DNA of 64,000 nt from Treponema sp. (lineage in GTDB: Bacteria; Spirochaetota; Spirochaetia; Treponematales; Breznakiellaceae): contig JAIRRJ010000041.1 of NCBI GenBank assembly GCA_031256035.1, positions 1 through 64,000 of the forward strand, written 5' to 3'. The position numbers were made by a program, and so were the translations under genes. The notes beneath the pieces are model-generated. The model did no database searches. It was not told the DNA's origin and saw nothing but the letters and a program-made list of their open reading frames with translations. Positions 26,249 to 35,697 of the stretch are shown piece after piece. Numbering within the stretch: the first letter of the stretch is position 1; each line of letters opens with the position of its first letter.

Positions 26249-27687
26249 AAAAGTTATTTATTTTTGTTGTTTTAATTTTAAGCCTGTTCCTCTACTCCCT
26301 ATACGCTGAGCCGAGCAATTACACATACAATTATGATTATTGGAGTGAGCAGGTGGCTTCTCCCGATGCCTACCGTGTGAGCGCCTACATACTGGGTACA
26401 ACTTTGGGGACAGAGAACTTCCGCGATCCGCAGGGGCTTTTTATCAAGGATAACCGCATTTATATCTGTGATTCCGGAAACAACAGGATACTGGTGCTTG
26501 AAGCGCGGGAAAACGGGGAACACGTTCTTGTTTCAAAAGTTTCATCTGTAATGATTGACGGAGTAGAATCTTCTTTTAATTACCCAATGGATATCTTTGA
26601 AAGCAGGGACGGTTTTCTGTATGTTACCGATACCAACAACCACCGGGTCTTAAAATTGGATCATAACTGGAATTTTGTTTACGCCATACACAAACCGGAT
26701 GATGAAAGCATAGATGAAAATACCGAGTTTCTTCCGGTTAAGCTGGTTGTGGATTTTGCAAACCGTATTTTTGTACAGGTGCGTAATATAAACAAAGGCT
26801 TGATGGAATTTGACAGCCGCGGGGATTTTTCCGAATATATGGGCGCAAACAAGGTGTATGTCAATCCCATTGATTATGCGTGGAAACTTGTATCAACTCA
26901 GGCGCAAAGAGCGCGGATGGATCTTTTTATCCCCACCGAATATTCAAACCTCTGTCTTGATCGCGATGGTTTTGTCTATGTTACCAATTCCACAGGCCAG
27001 ACTGAGCCGGTCAGAAGGCTTAACGCGATGGGGCAGGATATTTTAATCCGCAACGGTTATGAAAAGCCGATAGGCGATTTAATGTTCGGCAATGCGGGCG
27101 GCATATCGGGACGGTCAAAATTTATTGATGTCGCCGCAATGGATAATGACTCCTATGCCTGTTTTGACAGGACGCGCGGCCGTATCTTTATGTATGATTT
27201 TCAGGGGAATCTTCTGTATGCTTTTGGCAGCCTTGGCAACCGTGAAGGCTGTTTTCTCCAGCCGGTCGCGCTTGAAAGAATGGGTACTTCGTTATACGCC
27301 CTGGATTCCAGAGCCGCCTCTCTTACCCGTTTTGACTTGACTCTTTACGGTAAAAAAATAAACGAAGCCCTGGACGAATATAAAGCCGGCCGGTATGAGG
27401 CTTCCGCGGCAATATGGGAAGAAGTTCTGAAAATGAACGGAAATTACGACCTTGCCTATATCGGCATAGGCCGGGCTGCGCTCAGGCAGGGCGAATATCT
27501 AAAGGCAATGAAGTACTACAAACTTAAACATTACCGTGAAGGTTACGGCAAGGCTTTTCAGTTGTACCGCAAACAGTGGACGGAGGAAAACCTCTGGAAA
27601 ATGCTTCTGGTTCTGGGAGTTGTATTGTTTGCCGCGCCTGTAGTAAGGACTATCATTAAAATCAGCAAGGAGATTCGGGAAGAATGA
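26245..27687 (+). CDS. Exported NHL-repeat protein with TPR-like segment and C-terminal membrane helix
   Basis: This 480-residue protein has a signal peptide ending SLYA (about residues 1-21), then NHL-type beta-propeller repeats (FRDPQGLFIKDNRIYICDSGNNRI, YPMDIFESRDGFLYVTDTNNHRV, and later blades), a TPR-like helical segment (about 370-435; AGRYEASAAIWEEVLKMNGNYDLAYIG with GEYLKAMKYYK) and a single membrane helix (about 453-472). The propeller is thus outside and the tail inside. It overlaps the permease and the Yip1-like gene by four bases each, which ties it to the transporter. A scaffold or ligand-sensing role is plausible; no function is known to me. I recall similar NHL-Yip1-DUF5696-permease sets from Firmicutes. 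Confidence 0.8.
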   Translation: MKKLFIFVVLILSLFLYSLYAEPSNYTYNYDYWSEQVASPDAYRVSAYILGTTLGTENFRDPQGLFIKDNRIYICDSGNNRILVLEARENGEHVLVSKVSSVMIDGVESSFNYPMDIFESRDGFLYVTDTNNHRVLKLDHNWNFVYAIHKPDDESIDENTEFLPVKLVVDFANRIFVQVRNINKGLMEFDSRGDFSEYMGANKVYVNPIDYAWKLVSTQAQRARMDLFIPTEYSNLCLDRDGFVYVTNSTGQTEPVRRLNAMGQDILIRNGYEKPIGDLMFGNAGGISGRSKFIDVAAMDNDSYACFDRTRGRIFMYDFQGNLLYAFGSLGNREGCFLQPVALERMGTSLYALDSRAASLTRFDLTLYGKKINEALDEYKAGRYEASAAIWEEVLKMNGNYDLAYIGIGRAALRQGEYLKAMKYYKLKHYREGYGKAFQLYRKQWTEENLWKMLLVLGVVLFAAPVVRTIIKISKEIREE

Positions 27688-28340
27688 AATACCTGCCGGA
27701 CAAATCATGGTGGATTTACCTCGGAAAGACTCTTAAATATTCAATGTATACCGCTGTGCGTCCTCTTGACGGTTTTTGGGATCTGACTCATGAGAAAAGG
27801 GGTTCTCTTGCCGCAGCCAATGTAATTGTCGGCATGGCGGTCATTGTAGAAATTTTGCGCCTGACGCTGACCAATTTTCAATTTATCAGCATTAACATGG
27901 AATATTTTAATGCAATCATAGTAGCCTTGCGGATACTGCTGCCGATATTCCTGTGGACTGTGGCAAACTGGAGTCTGACAACGCTTATGGACGGCAAGGG
28001 GCGGATGGTTGATATTTACATGGCTGTAGCTTATGCGCTCGCGCCTTCTGTTCTGATCAACGCCGGAATGATCATACTCAGCCAAGTCATCACATTTGAC
28101 GAAGGCGCGGTTTACTGGGTTCTTGCCAGCTTTTCAGTATTGTGGACGGCCATACTGCTTCTTGCCGGCATGATGATGATCCATGACTACAGCCTGGCGA
28201 AAACATTGGGTTCCAGCTTTCTCACCATTGTAGGAATGGGCGTAATGGTGTTCATCTTCGTGGTTTTCTTCAGTTTGATAAGCGATGCGATAGCGTATTT
28301 CGTTTCGCTTTATAAAGAAATATTGTTTAGGGTGATTTAG
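27684..28340 (+). CDS. Yip1-family polytopic membrane protein
   Basis: This 218-residue protein has about five hydrophobic helices after the amphipathic start MKYLPDKSWWIYLGKTLKYS. The WDLTHEKRGS segment before the first helix and the NWSLTTLMDGKGRMVDIYM loop between helices match bacterial Yip1-type domains. The molecular role in bacteria is not known. It overlaps the NHL-repeat gene by four bases and is followed five bases later by the DUF5696 lipoprotein, so it is made as part of the transporter-linked set, perhaps as a membrane partner of these exported proteins (inference). Confidence 0.75.
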   Translation: MKYLPDKSWWIYLGKTLKYSMYTAVRPLDGFWDLTHEKRGSLAAANVIVGMAVIVEILRLTLTNFQFISINMEYFNAIIVALRILLPIFLWTVANWSLTTLMDGKGRMVDIYMAVAYALAPSVLINAGMIILSQVITFDEGAVYWVLASFSVLWTAILLLAGMMMIHDYSLAKTLGSSFLTIVGMGVMVFIFVVFFSLISDAIAYFVSLYKEILFRVI

Positions 28341-28345
28341 GAGGA

Positions 28346-30886
28346 ATGGTGAAAAAAATCGTTTGGCTATTCACAATTTTTAACATTCTTCTGATTACCG
28401 GCGCCTGTACCAAGCAGGCTGCTGGAGCCAGGAATGTTATCATATATGAAAACGATGGCAGTACTGATGATATTGTTTTGGAAAATGAATTCCTTGAATT
28501 GCGTTTCTTGCCGCCGACTGCGGAAATAATACTTACCGACAAGGCTAATGGTATGCAATGGCGGTCTAACCCTCCGGGGCATGCTTCTGATCCGCTGTCG
28601 GATACTGTTACCAGACTCCTCATGGAATCTCAATTTTCGCTGGAATATGCCGATGTGTCCGGCGTCGGCATGACCCTGTATTCGGGTGAGCAGAGCATTG
28701 AGCCTGGCGCTTATCATTACGGTGTTGTTAACGGCGTACTGGAGGTCAGTTATACAATAGGAAATCTTGCGCGTACTTATGTGATACCTCCCGCGGCTCC
28801 TGAAGAAAGAATGCTGCCCTTCCTGGAAAAAATGGATCCGGATGACCGGCGTTTGGTGCTTTCATCATACCGTCTTTATGATATAAACAACCTGCGTCAA
28901 AACGATAACCGGGCGCAGTTATTGGCGCTGTATCCCGATCTTTCCCGGAAAAAAATATATGTATTGCGTCCGGAGACCCAGGAATACCAGAAAGAAGAGT
29001 GCGAAGAATTTTTTGCCGAGGCCGGCTATACCTACGATGATTATGTTGAAGATACTGAGCATTATCCTTCCATGAGCGGCAGGGAAAAGCCGGCATTCAA
29101 CATTACTCTTTTTTATTCCCTTGACGGAAAATCGCTTGTTTTGAATGTGCCTTTTGACAGAATAGCGTACAGACCGGCATTTCCCATAACAAGACTGTCT
29201 CTTTTGCCCTACATGGGAGCGGGAGGCTTAAGAGAAGAAGGTTATCTGCTTGTTCCGGACGGCGGAGGCGCGCTGATACGTTTTAACAACGGCAGGCAGA
29301 ATCAGATATTATACAGTAATGTTGTATACGGCTGGGATGAAGGAATGCCCCGTGATGCGATCATCGTTGATAACAAGGCGCCGTTTCCGGCTTTTGGCAT
29401 TCAGAGAAGCGGAAAGGCTTTGTTATGCATAATCGAAGACGGCGCTTCCTATGCCAGCGTACGGGCTGATGTTGCCGGGCGAAACAGTTCATGGAACAAC
29501 ATATATTCCCGTTTTGAAATGATCCACAGCGCGAAGATGGATATTTCATCCAGATCAGAACGTGCGGTTTATCTTTATGAGCGCAGCCTGCCTTCTGGAG
29601 AGAGCATAACCCTGCGTTACACCCCATGCTCGTCGGACGGATATGTCGGTATGGCAAAAGAATACCGCTCCTGGCTGCTGGACAGGTATCCGTCATTGCG
29701 TGACGGAAAGGTTGATGACGTCCCCATTGCCGTGGAAATTCCGGGGGCAGTAAACAAGACGCAGCACCGTCTTGGCATACCGTTTGATTTACCCCTCAAG
29801 CTTACTTCCTACAAGGAAGCAAGGGACATGATCAGCGATTTTGGGGATTTTGGCTGGAAAAATGTTCAAATAAAACTCAATGGCTGGTTTAACCGAAGCG
29901 TTGATCATTCCGTGCCGACAAAAATAAAACTGATAAACATACTTGGAAGCAGGGGTAATTTCAAGGATTTGGTAAAAGAGGCGGAGAAGAATGGTTATAA
30001 TGTTTTCCCCGAAGTTGATTTCATATATCTGAAAGATACCAAACCTTTTGACGGATTTAACATTTACCGCGATGCAGCCCGTTATGCGAACCGCAAGCGG
30101 ATAGAAAAATATCCTTTTAGCTTTGTATGGTTCGGCGAGCGTATGCGGTGGGGTAAACTCAGTTATGTTTCCCGGCCTGCCTATATGTCGTCTCTTATTG
30201 ACGGCTTCAAGAAGAAATCGGCTCCTCTGGGCCTGCATAACATTGCGTTCAGGAGTTTAGGCTCAACATTATCGGGCGACTACAATGAAAGGCGCCATGT
30301 CAGTCGTGAACAATCGATGAAGATGCGGCAGAAAATACTTGCCGGACTTTCGGATTCAGGAACAGGCATTATCATTAATACCGGTTATGCCTATGCCGTA
30401 CCCTGGGTCGATTTTATTACCGATATGAATTTGGCAGATCAAAGTTTCGGCATTACTGATGAAGCGGTGCCGTTTTATCAGATTGTTTTGCATGGTCTTG
30501 TGCCGTATACCGGCAGAGCCATTAACCTTGCGGAAGATTATACAAAAAATTTATTAAAAACAATTGAATGCGGAGCCGGGCTGTATTTCAGCTTTATGAA
30601 AGAGGAATCCGCCCTGTTGCAGGAAACAAAGTTCAGACAATTTTATGCCAATGAATATGACAAATGGGTGGGTGATGCTGATGCTCTGTACAGGAAATTC
30701 TCCAGTGATTTTGGCGGTTTGTACAGTCAGGCAATTGTTGATCATGTTATTTTATCCGCAGGAGTGACAATGACAAAGTACGAAGACGGAACCAGGGTTA
30801 TTGTGAACGCAAGCGATAATTTCTGGCGCTACAATGACACATATATCGCGGCGGACAACTATATTGTATTGAGGCAGGGGGATTAA
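28346..30886 (+). CDS. DUF5696-type large lipoprotein
   Basis: This 846-residue protein has a signal peptide ending ITGAC (Cys about residue 20), so it is a lipoprotein. The ATG at 28346 is only two bases after GGAGG; the GTG at 28349 in the same frame is an equally good start. The mature part begins with a beta-sandwich-like region (LENEFLELRFLPPTAEIILTDKA broken by loops) and has a central region with YLLVPDGGGALIRFNNG and a barrel-like C-terminal half (WKNVQIKLNGWFN, NVFPEVDFIYL, GIIINTGYAYAVPWVDFITD). I match it to DUF5696, seen next to sugar ABC transporters in Firmicutes. The shape suggests a glycoside-hydrolase-like barrel, but no catalytic pair is proven. Its stop and the next start share one base (TAATG). 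Confidence 0.75.
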   Translation: MVKKIVWLFTIFNILLITGACTKQAAGARNVIIYENDGSTDDIVLENEFLELRFLPPTAEIILTDKANGMQWRSNPPGHASDPLSDTVTRLLMESQFSLEYADVSGVGMTLYSGEQSIEPGAYHYGVVNGVLEVSYTIGNLARTYVIPPAAPEERMLPFLEKMDPDDRRLVLSSYRLYDINNLRQNDNRAQLLALYPDLSRKKIYVLRPETQEYQKEECEEFFAEAGYTYDDYVEDTEHYPSMSGREKPAFNITLFYSLDGKSLVLNVPFDRIAYRPAFPITRLSLLPYMGAGGLREEGYLLVPDGGGALIRFNNGRQNQILYSNVVYGWDEGMPRDAIIVDNKAPFPAFGIQRSGKALLCIIEDGASYASVRADVAGRNSSWNNIYSRFEMIHSAKMDISSRSERAVYLYERSLPSGESITLRYTPCSSDGYVGMAKEYRSWLLDRYPSLRDGKVDDVPIAVEIPGAVNKTQHRLGIPFDLPLKLTSYKEARDMISDFGDFGWKNVQIKLNGWFNRSVDHSVPTKIKLINILGSRGNFKDLVKEAEKNGYNVFPEVDFIYLKDTKPFDGFNIYRDAARYANRKRIEKYPFSFVWFGERMRWGKLSYVSRPAYMSSLIDGFKKKSAPLGLHNIAFRSLGSTLSGDYNERRHVSREQSMKMRQKILAGLSDSGTGIIINTGYAYAVPWVDFITDMNLADQSFGITDEAVPFYQIVLHGLVPYTGRAINLAEDYTKNLLKTIECGAGLYFSFMKEESALLQETKFRQFYANEYDKWVGDADALYRKFSSDFGGLYSQAIVDHVILSAGVTMTKYEDGTRVIVNASDNFWRYNDTYIAADNYIVLRQGD

Positions 30887-31812
30887 TGTATTTCATAAAA
30901 AAACAGGGTAAACTAACACTAACTCTGGAAGGCAGGAATGCGGTAGCCGGATACTTGTTTATACTTCCTTTTGTGATCGGCTTTATAGCGTTTATGCTTT
31001 TTCCCCTTCTGGAATCTCTGCAAATGGTGTTCAGCAACGTAAGTATCGACATTGTAAAGCATGGATTTTCCATGAGGTTTATCGGGCTTGATAATCTGAA
31101 ACGCGTTCTTGCGATTGATCCTGAATTCAACCGGCTGCTTACCGAAGAAATTTTAAGGATGGGGTTGATTGTTCCCGCCATTATAATCTTTAGCCTCTTT
31201 ATTGCGCTCATTCTTAATCAGGAATTCAAGGCAAGAGGTTTTGTCCGTGCGGTATTCTTTCTGCCGGTAATTCTTTCTTCCGGCGTCATGATTGGTCTTG
31301 AAACCAACAATTCACTGTTAAGCAGCATGGCTGAAATAATCAAAGAAGGGAATTTGATGAAGACGTCGATTACCGGCGTGCTTGAAAAAATTCTCGCTAC
31401 CGAAGGCGCGACAGCCGATTTTATGAAATATATTTTCCGTATTGTAAATCAAATCTACGATATCGCGATGGCTTCCGGCATTCAGATAATTATCTTCCTT
31501 TCCGCTTTGCAGACCATTCCGCCCAGCATGTTCGAAGCGGCCAGAATAGAAGGGGCGACAAGCTGGGAGTGTTTTTGGAAGATTACATTCCCCATGGTCA
31601 GCTCCTTGATTCTTGTCAATGTTGTGTATAGCGTGGTGGATTATTTTATCAGGACGGATAACCGCGTCATGGAAAAAATAAGCCTGACAATGGTGCGGCT
31701 CATGGAATTCGGTTTTTCTACCGCTATGGCCTGGGTATATTTTCTTGCGGTTATCGTAATCATCGGAATCGCTATGACCCTGATTTCAAGGAAGGTGTAC
31801 TACTATGAATAG
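30886..31812 (+). CDS. Carbohydrate ABC transporter permease, second pair, MalF type
   Basis: This is a 308-residue inner-membrane permease. The EAA loop is EAARIEGATSWECFWKITFP near residues 220-240, and the first helix is AGYLFILPFVIGFIAFMLFP. It lacks a good separate ribosome-binding site because its ATG shares a base with the stop of the DUF5696 gene, which suggests reinitiation. It overlaps the next permease by eight bases. This is the second CUT1 permease pair in one operon, so the locus encodes two transporters or one transporter with alternative membrane subunits. Confidence 0.92.
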   Translation: MYFIKKQGKLTLTLEGRNAVAGYLFILPFVIGFIAFMLFPLLESLQMVFSNVSIDIVKHGFSMRFIGLDNLKRVLAIDPEFNRLLTEEILRMGLIVPAIIIFSLFIALILNQEFKARGFVRAVFFLPVILSSGVMIGLETNNSLLSSMAEIIKEGNLMKTSITGVLEKILATEGATADFMKYIFRIVNQIYDIAMASGIQIIIFLSALQTIPPSMFEAARIEGATSWECFWKITFPMVSSLILVNVVYSVVDYFIRTDNRVMEKISLTMVRLMEFGFSTAMAWVYFLAVIVIIGIAMTLISRKVYYYE

Positions 31813-32812
31813 CAGTGAAAAAGCCGTTGGTAAAAGCCGCATGACCACATATATGCTGAAAAGATCGGCGGTAGACTATGTCTATAAATTTTTCCGGGCA
31901 ATACTCCTTTTTGGGTTATGCTTCCTTATACTTCAGCCTTTGCTGGACAAATTAAGCGTGAGCCTCATGGAGCAGCAGGATTTGTATGACGCAACGGTCA
32001 TCAGTATTCCACGGCATTTTACGCTTGGGAATTTCACCATAGCGAGCGGGCTGCTTAAATTCTGGCCTTCTCTTTTTCAGACTCTGATAATTCTGTTAAT
32101 CAGTTCGGTGTTTCAGATATCCGCCTGTACGCTGGCGGCGTATGGTTTTGCCCGCTATAAATTCCCTTTCAAAAATCTCTTGTTCATGTGCGTTATGTTG
32201 ATAATCGTGGTGCCTCCGCAAACCATAATGTCCTCGCTGTACCTAAACTTTTACTTTTTTGACATTTTTGGCTTGATACGGCTTATTGCAGGCCAGCCGT
32301 TAAATTTGTTGAACAGCGTTGCGGGTTATTGGTTACTTTCCATTACCGGTATGGGTTTAAAAAGCGGGTTGTATATTTTTATGCTCAGGCAGTATTTCAG
32401 AGGCGTACCAAAGGAACTGGAAGAAGCGGCTTATGTGGACGGCTGTGGAAGGTTCAAAACTTTTATCCAGATTATGCTCCCCGATGCGGCTCCGATGCTT
32501 ACCTCCTGTTTCCTGTTCTCCTTTGTGTGGCAGTGGACAGATTCTTTTTTTACAACGCTGTTTTTGCGGAATTACAATATGCTTTCCACCGGCCTGAGCA
32601 GGATTACCGAAATGTTTATACAGTACTGGGGAGCGATAAATAGTCTTGGAGGCGGAGGCGCAGGTAATATGGCATGGATGCCGCCGGCGGGATATATCCA
32701 GGCGATAATTGCCACGGGTATGTTGATGTGTCTTGCTCCGCTCGTATTACTTTATCTGGTGGCGCAAAGAGCATTTGTTGAGTCCTTGAGCCAGACAGGT
32801 ATAAAGATGTAG
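31805..32812 (+). CDS. Carbohydrate ABC transporter permease, second pair, MalG type
   Basis: This 335-residue permease is longer than usual (about 280) because of an N-terminal extension (MNSSEKAVGKSRMTTYMLKR) and a Gly-rich loop near the end (SLGGGGAGNMAW, about 280-291). The EAA motif is EEAAYVDGCGRFKTFIQIMLP. It is the partner of the preceding gene, which it overlaps by eight bases. An 80-base gap then separates it from the two soluble binding proteins, which carry their own strong ribosome-binding sites. Confidence 0.9.
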   Translation: MNSSEKAVGKSRMTTYMLKRSAVDYVYKFFRAILLFGLCFLILQPLLDKLSVSLMEQQDLYDATVISIPRHFTLGNFTIASGLLKFWPSLFQTLIILLISSVFQISACTLAAYGFARYKFPFKNLLFMCVMLIIVVPPQTIMSSLYLNFYFFDIFGLIRLIAGQPLNLLNSVAGYWLLSITGMGLKSGLYIFMLRQYFRGVPKELEEAAYVDGCGRFKTFIQIMLPDAAPMLTSCFLFSFVWQWTDSFFTTLFLRNYNMLSTGLSRITEMFIQYWGAINSLGGGGAGNMAWMPPAGYIQAIIATGMLMCLAPLVLLYLVAQRAFVESLSQTGIKM

Positions 32813-32891
32813 GTTTTTGTGTCAGGTTTCAACGCGGAAGCCGTTATTCGGTCAACCGCTTGAGATAAATTATTTTTTTCGGAGGTAGAAA

Positions 32892-34244
32892 ATGCAAAAA
32901 AAGAGAATGTGGACAGGACTTATCCTGTTGGCGTTGATGCTCGTTATGGTGTTCCCGGTATGGGCAGGCGGCGCGGCAGCTCTCAAGGGTAAAGAAATCG
33001 TTATCGGAAACTTTTGGGAAGATTACGATGTAAACACCTTCAAACCGAGAACAGAAATTGAAGAGCAGGAACTTGAGTGGCGCAAAAAGATGCAGAAGGA
33101 CAACGGCTTTACCATGAGGACAAAGCAGGTTGCCGGCTGGGGCGAAATGCTGCAGGAGGTTACCACCTCTATCATGGCCGGTAAACCGCTTGCGCACGCT
33201 TTCTGGATGACGCCGGACTGGGCAATGGCTTTGTACAAACAGGGATTGCTTGCGGCGGTAAGCGATCAAAAATCCACCAAGCTGACTACCAATACGCCTA
33301 TTCCCAATAAACAGGTTGCCTATAACCAGGATGTTGCCGCTTTGTTTACATTTAGCAAAAAGCAGTATGCCCTTGGCATCGGATACGGAGACAGTCAGCA
33401 CGGAGCCGGAATCTATTTTAACAAAAGGCTTTTCAGGGAAGCGGGTCTTGATCCGAACCTTCCCTATGATTTGCAGAAAAACGGCAAATGGACATGGGAT
33501 GAGTTCCTTGGTGTCTGCAAAAAGCTGACACGGGACAGCAACAATACCGGACGTATTGATACCTACGCAATGCCCGCCGACCTTTCAACAGAAATTCTTG
33601 ACCAGATTGTATTCTCAAACGGCGCCAATTACGTTGGAAGGGATAAGGCCGGTAAATTTACCAATGCCACAAACACGCCGGCATTTATTGAAGCTCTGCA
33701 ATTCTCCAGAAGGCTCATGAATGAAGGCGTAATGATGCCGAGGCCCGAAGGTTCCAACTGGGACTGGTATTGGCCTGCATTCCATGACGGGAAAGTCGCG
33801 ATGATGATGGAACCTGAGTGGAGAAGGGGTCAGATGAGGGAAATGGCTGATGACTGGGGCTTTGTACTTTTCCCCAAGGGACCCAAGGTTAAAGACTATC
33901 GCTTCCCCAACGATGAAAACGTACTGGTTATTCCTGTAACCTACAAAGATCAAGTGGACGCAATTGTCGCCGCCATCGATCTCTGGTATAAGCCTGTTAC
34001 CGATGACTGGAAAACCGGCATGTATCCGTTCTTCCGCGATCGCCGCGCTGTTGATGAGACAATGGCCATGATCCGCTCTCCCAAATACGGCGCTTTCCGT
34101 AACTACATCATGATCCCCGGTCTTAACCGCGGTGAAATTGCATGGGAAATGTGGTGGTTTGACGGCGAACCTGCCCAGCTTGTTGAACAGGTTTCCCAGA
34201 ACTGGAACGCCTTGATCAAAGACGCAAACGAAATGGATTATTAA
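32892..34244 (+). CDS. Extracellular solute-binding protein of a sugar ABC transporter (paralogue 1)
   Basis: This 450-residue family-1-type binding protein has a signal peptide of about 25 residues (LALMLVMVFPVWA, cleavage likely before GGAAAL) and no lipobox Cys. The binding-protein fold is seen in [41 protein letters not shown] and KNGKWTWDEFLGVCKKLTR. GGAGG lies seven bases before the ATG. It probably serves the second permease pair directly upstream. It is highly similar to the next gene, and an intrinsic terminator lies between them. Abundant Trp and Tyr (WDWYWPAFHDG) fit a carbohydrate ligand. Confidence 0.92.
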   Translation: MQKKRMWTGLILLALMLVMVFPVWAGGAAALKGKEIVIGNFWEDYDVNTFKPRTEIEEQELEWRKKMQKDNGFTMRTKQVAGWGEMLQEVTTSIMAGKPLAHAFWMTPDWAMALYKQGLLAAVSDQKSTKLTTNTPIPNKQVAYNQDVAALFTFSKKQYALGIGYGDSQHGAGIYFNKRLFREAGLDPNLPYDLQKNGKWTWDEFLGVCKKLTRDSNNTGRIDTYAMPADLSTEILDQIVFSNGANYVGRDKAGKFTNATNTPAFIEALQFSRRLMNEGVMMPRPEGSNWDWYWPAFHDGKVAMMMEPEWRRGQMREMADDWGFVLFPKGPKVKDYRFPNDENVLVIPVTYKDQVDAIVAAIDLWYKPVTDDWKTGMYPFFRDRRAVDETMAMIRSPKYGAFRNYIMIPGLNRGEIAWEMWWFDGEPAQLVEQVSQNWNALIKDANEMDY

Positions 34245-34256
34245 ATCCGGCTTATT

Positions 34257-34287
34257 CCCCGGCATTTTTTGCCGGGGATTTTTTTTA
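34257..34287 (+). terminator. Intrinsic terminator between the two binding-protein genes
   Basis: A perfect eight-base stem, CCCCGGCA paired with TGCCGGGG (34257-34264 with 34270-34277), has a T-only loop and is followed by A plus a run of eight T. It is the clearest terminator in the window. It lies 13 bases after the first binding-protein gene and should limit transcription of the second copy and of the GH130 and esterase genes, or protect the 3' end of the highly expressed first part. Confidence 0.85.
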
Positions 34288-34333
34288 TTAAAAAAGACAT
34301 TTGAAAAATTTATTAACAACCAGGAGGCATAAC

Positions 34334-35686
34334 ATGTTGAAAAAAAGAAAGGGAACAGGGTTTCTCCTGTTTACGTTGATGATCGTAATCGCACTTCCGG
34401 TGTGGGCAGGCGGCAGCGCTGACCTAAAGGGCAAGGATATCGTCATCGGAGGTTTTGCCGGTGATTACGATGTAAACACCTTCAAACCGAAAACAGAAGT
34501 TGAAGAGATGGAACTTGAATGGCGCAAAAAGGTTATGAAGGAAAACGGATTTACCATGAGGGGTAAGCAAGTTGCCGGCTGGGGTGAAATGCTGGAGACA
34601 GTCGCCAGTTCCATAATGGCAGGCAAACCGGCAGCTCATGCGTTTTGGGTGCAGCCGGACTGGGCTATGACTCTCTATAAACAGGGGCTGCTTGCACCGT
34701 TAAGCGACAGCAAAGCCGTAAACCTGAAAAATCCAACGGCTGTTGTGGGTAAACAAGTGGCTTATAATCAGGATGTTGGAGCTTTATTTACTTTTGACAA
34801 GAAGCAGTACGCCATTGGTATCGGTTACGGGGGCAGCCTGCACGGCGCCGGTGTGTATTTTAACAAGCGGCTGTTCAGGGAAGCGGGGCTTGATCCCAAT
34901 CTCCCCTACGATATGCAGAAAGCCGGTACATGGACATGGGATAATTTTTTTGATGTTTGCAAAAAACTGACCCGTGACCGCAACAATACCGGACGTATTG
35001 ACACTTATGCAATGCCCAGAGACCTTGCTCAGGAAATACTTGATCAGATAGTTTTTTCAAACGGCGCCAATTATGTGGTAAAAAATTCCTCCGGTAAATT
35101 TACCAATGCGAGTAACAGGCCTGAATTTATTGAGTCGCTTCATTTTCTTAAAAAACTTGTGAATGAAGGCGTAATGATGCCGAGACCTGAAGGTACCAGC
35201 TGGGACTGGTACTGGGCGGCGTTTTATGACGGCCATGTGGCGATGCTGATGGAACCGGAGTGGAGAAGGGGTCAATTGCTGGATATGACAGACGACTGGG
35301 GCTTTGTACTTTTCCCGAAGGGACCGAGAGTCAAGGATTACCGTTTCCCCAATGATGAAAATGTGCTGGTTATTCCGTCTACCTTTAAGCCTGCGGAAGT
35401 GGACACAATTCTTGCCGCTATCAATCTCTGGCATATTCCCGTTACCGATGACTGGAAAGCCGGTTTGTATCCCATCTTTCGTGACCGCCGCGCTGTTGAC
35501 GAAACTATGGCTATGATTCGTAATCCAAAACACAGCGCTTTCAGGAACTTTATAATGGTTCCCGGGTTTAACCGCGGTGAGCTTGCCGTGCAGATGTGGT
35601 GGTATGACGGCGAACCTGCGATGCTTGTTGAATCTTTTTCACAGAACTGGAATGCCCAGATTGAAGATGCCAATAACATAGAATAA
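34334..35686 (+). CDS. Extracellular solute-binding protein of a sugar ABC transporter (paralogue 2)
   Basis: This 450-residue protein is a close paralogue of the preceding gene (shared [32 protein letters not shown]-type segments, and WYWAAFYDG for WYWPAFHDG). The signal peptide ends ALPVWA before GGSADL. I choose the ATG at 34334, which follows AGGAGG by seven bases, over upstream in-frame codons. Differences cluster in segments likely to line the ligand cleft (for example [15 protein letters not shown]), so the two copies may bind related oligosaccharides. It is followed 11 bases later by the GH130 gene, linking uptake to phosphorolysis. Confidence 0.92.
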   Translation: MLKKRKGTGFLLFTLMIVIALPVWAGGSADLKGKDIVIGGFAGDYDVNTFKPKTEVEEMELEWRKKVMKENGFTMRGKQVAGWGEMLETVASSIMAGKPAAHAFWVQPDWAMTLYKQGLLAPLSDSKAVNLKNPTAVVGKQVAYNQDVGALFTFDKKQYAIGIGYGGSLHGAGVYFNKRLFREAGLDPNLPYDMQKAGTWTWDNFFDVCKKLTRDRNNTGRIDTYAMPRDLAQEILDQIVFSNGANYVVKNSSGKFTNASNRPEFIESLHFLKKLVNEGVMMPRPEGTSWDWYWAAFYDGHVAMLMEPEWRRGQLLDMTDDWGFVLFPKGPRVKDYRFPNDENVLVIPSTFKPAEVDTILAAINLWHIPVTDDWKAGLYPIFRDRRAVDETMAMIRNPKHSAFRNFIMVPGFNRGELAVQMWWYDGEPAMLVESFSQNWNAQIEDANNIE

Positions 35687-35697
35687 GGAGTAAAAAT

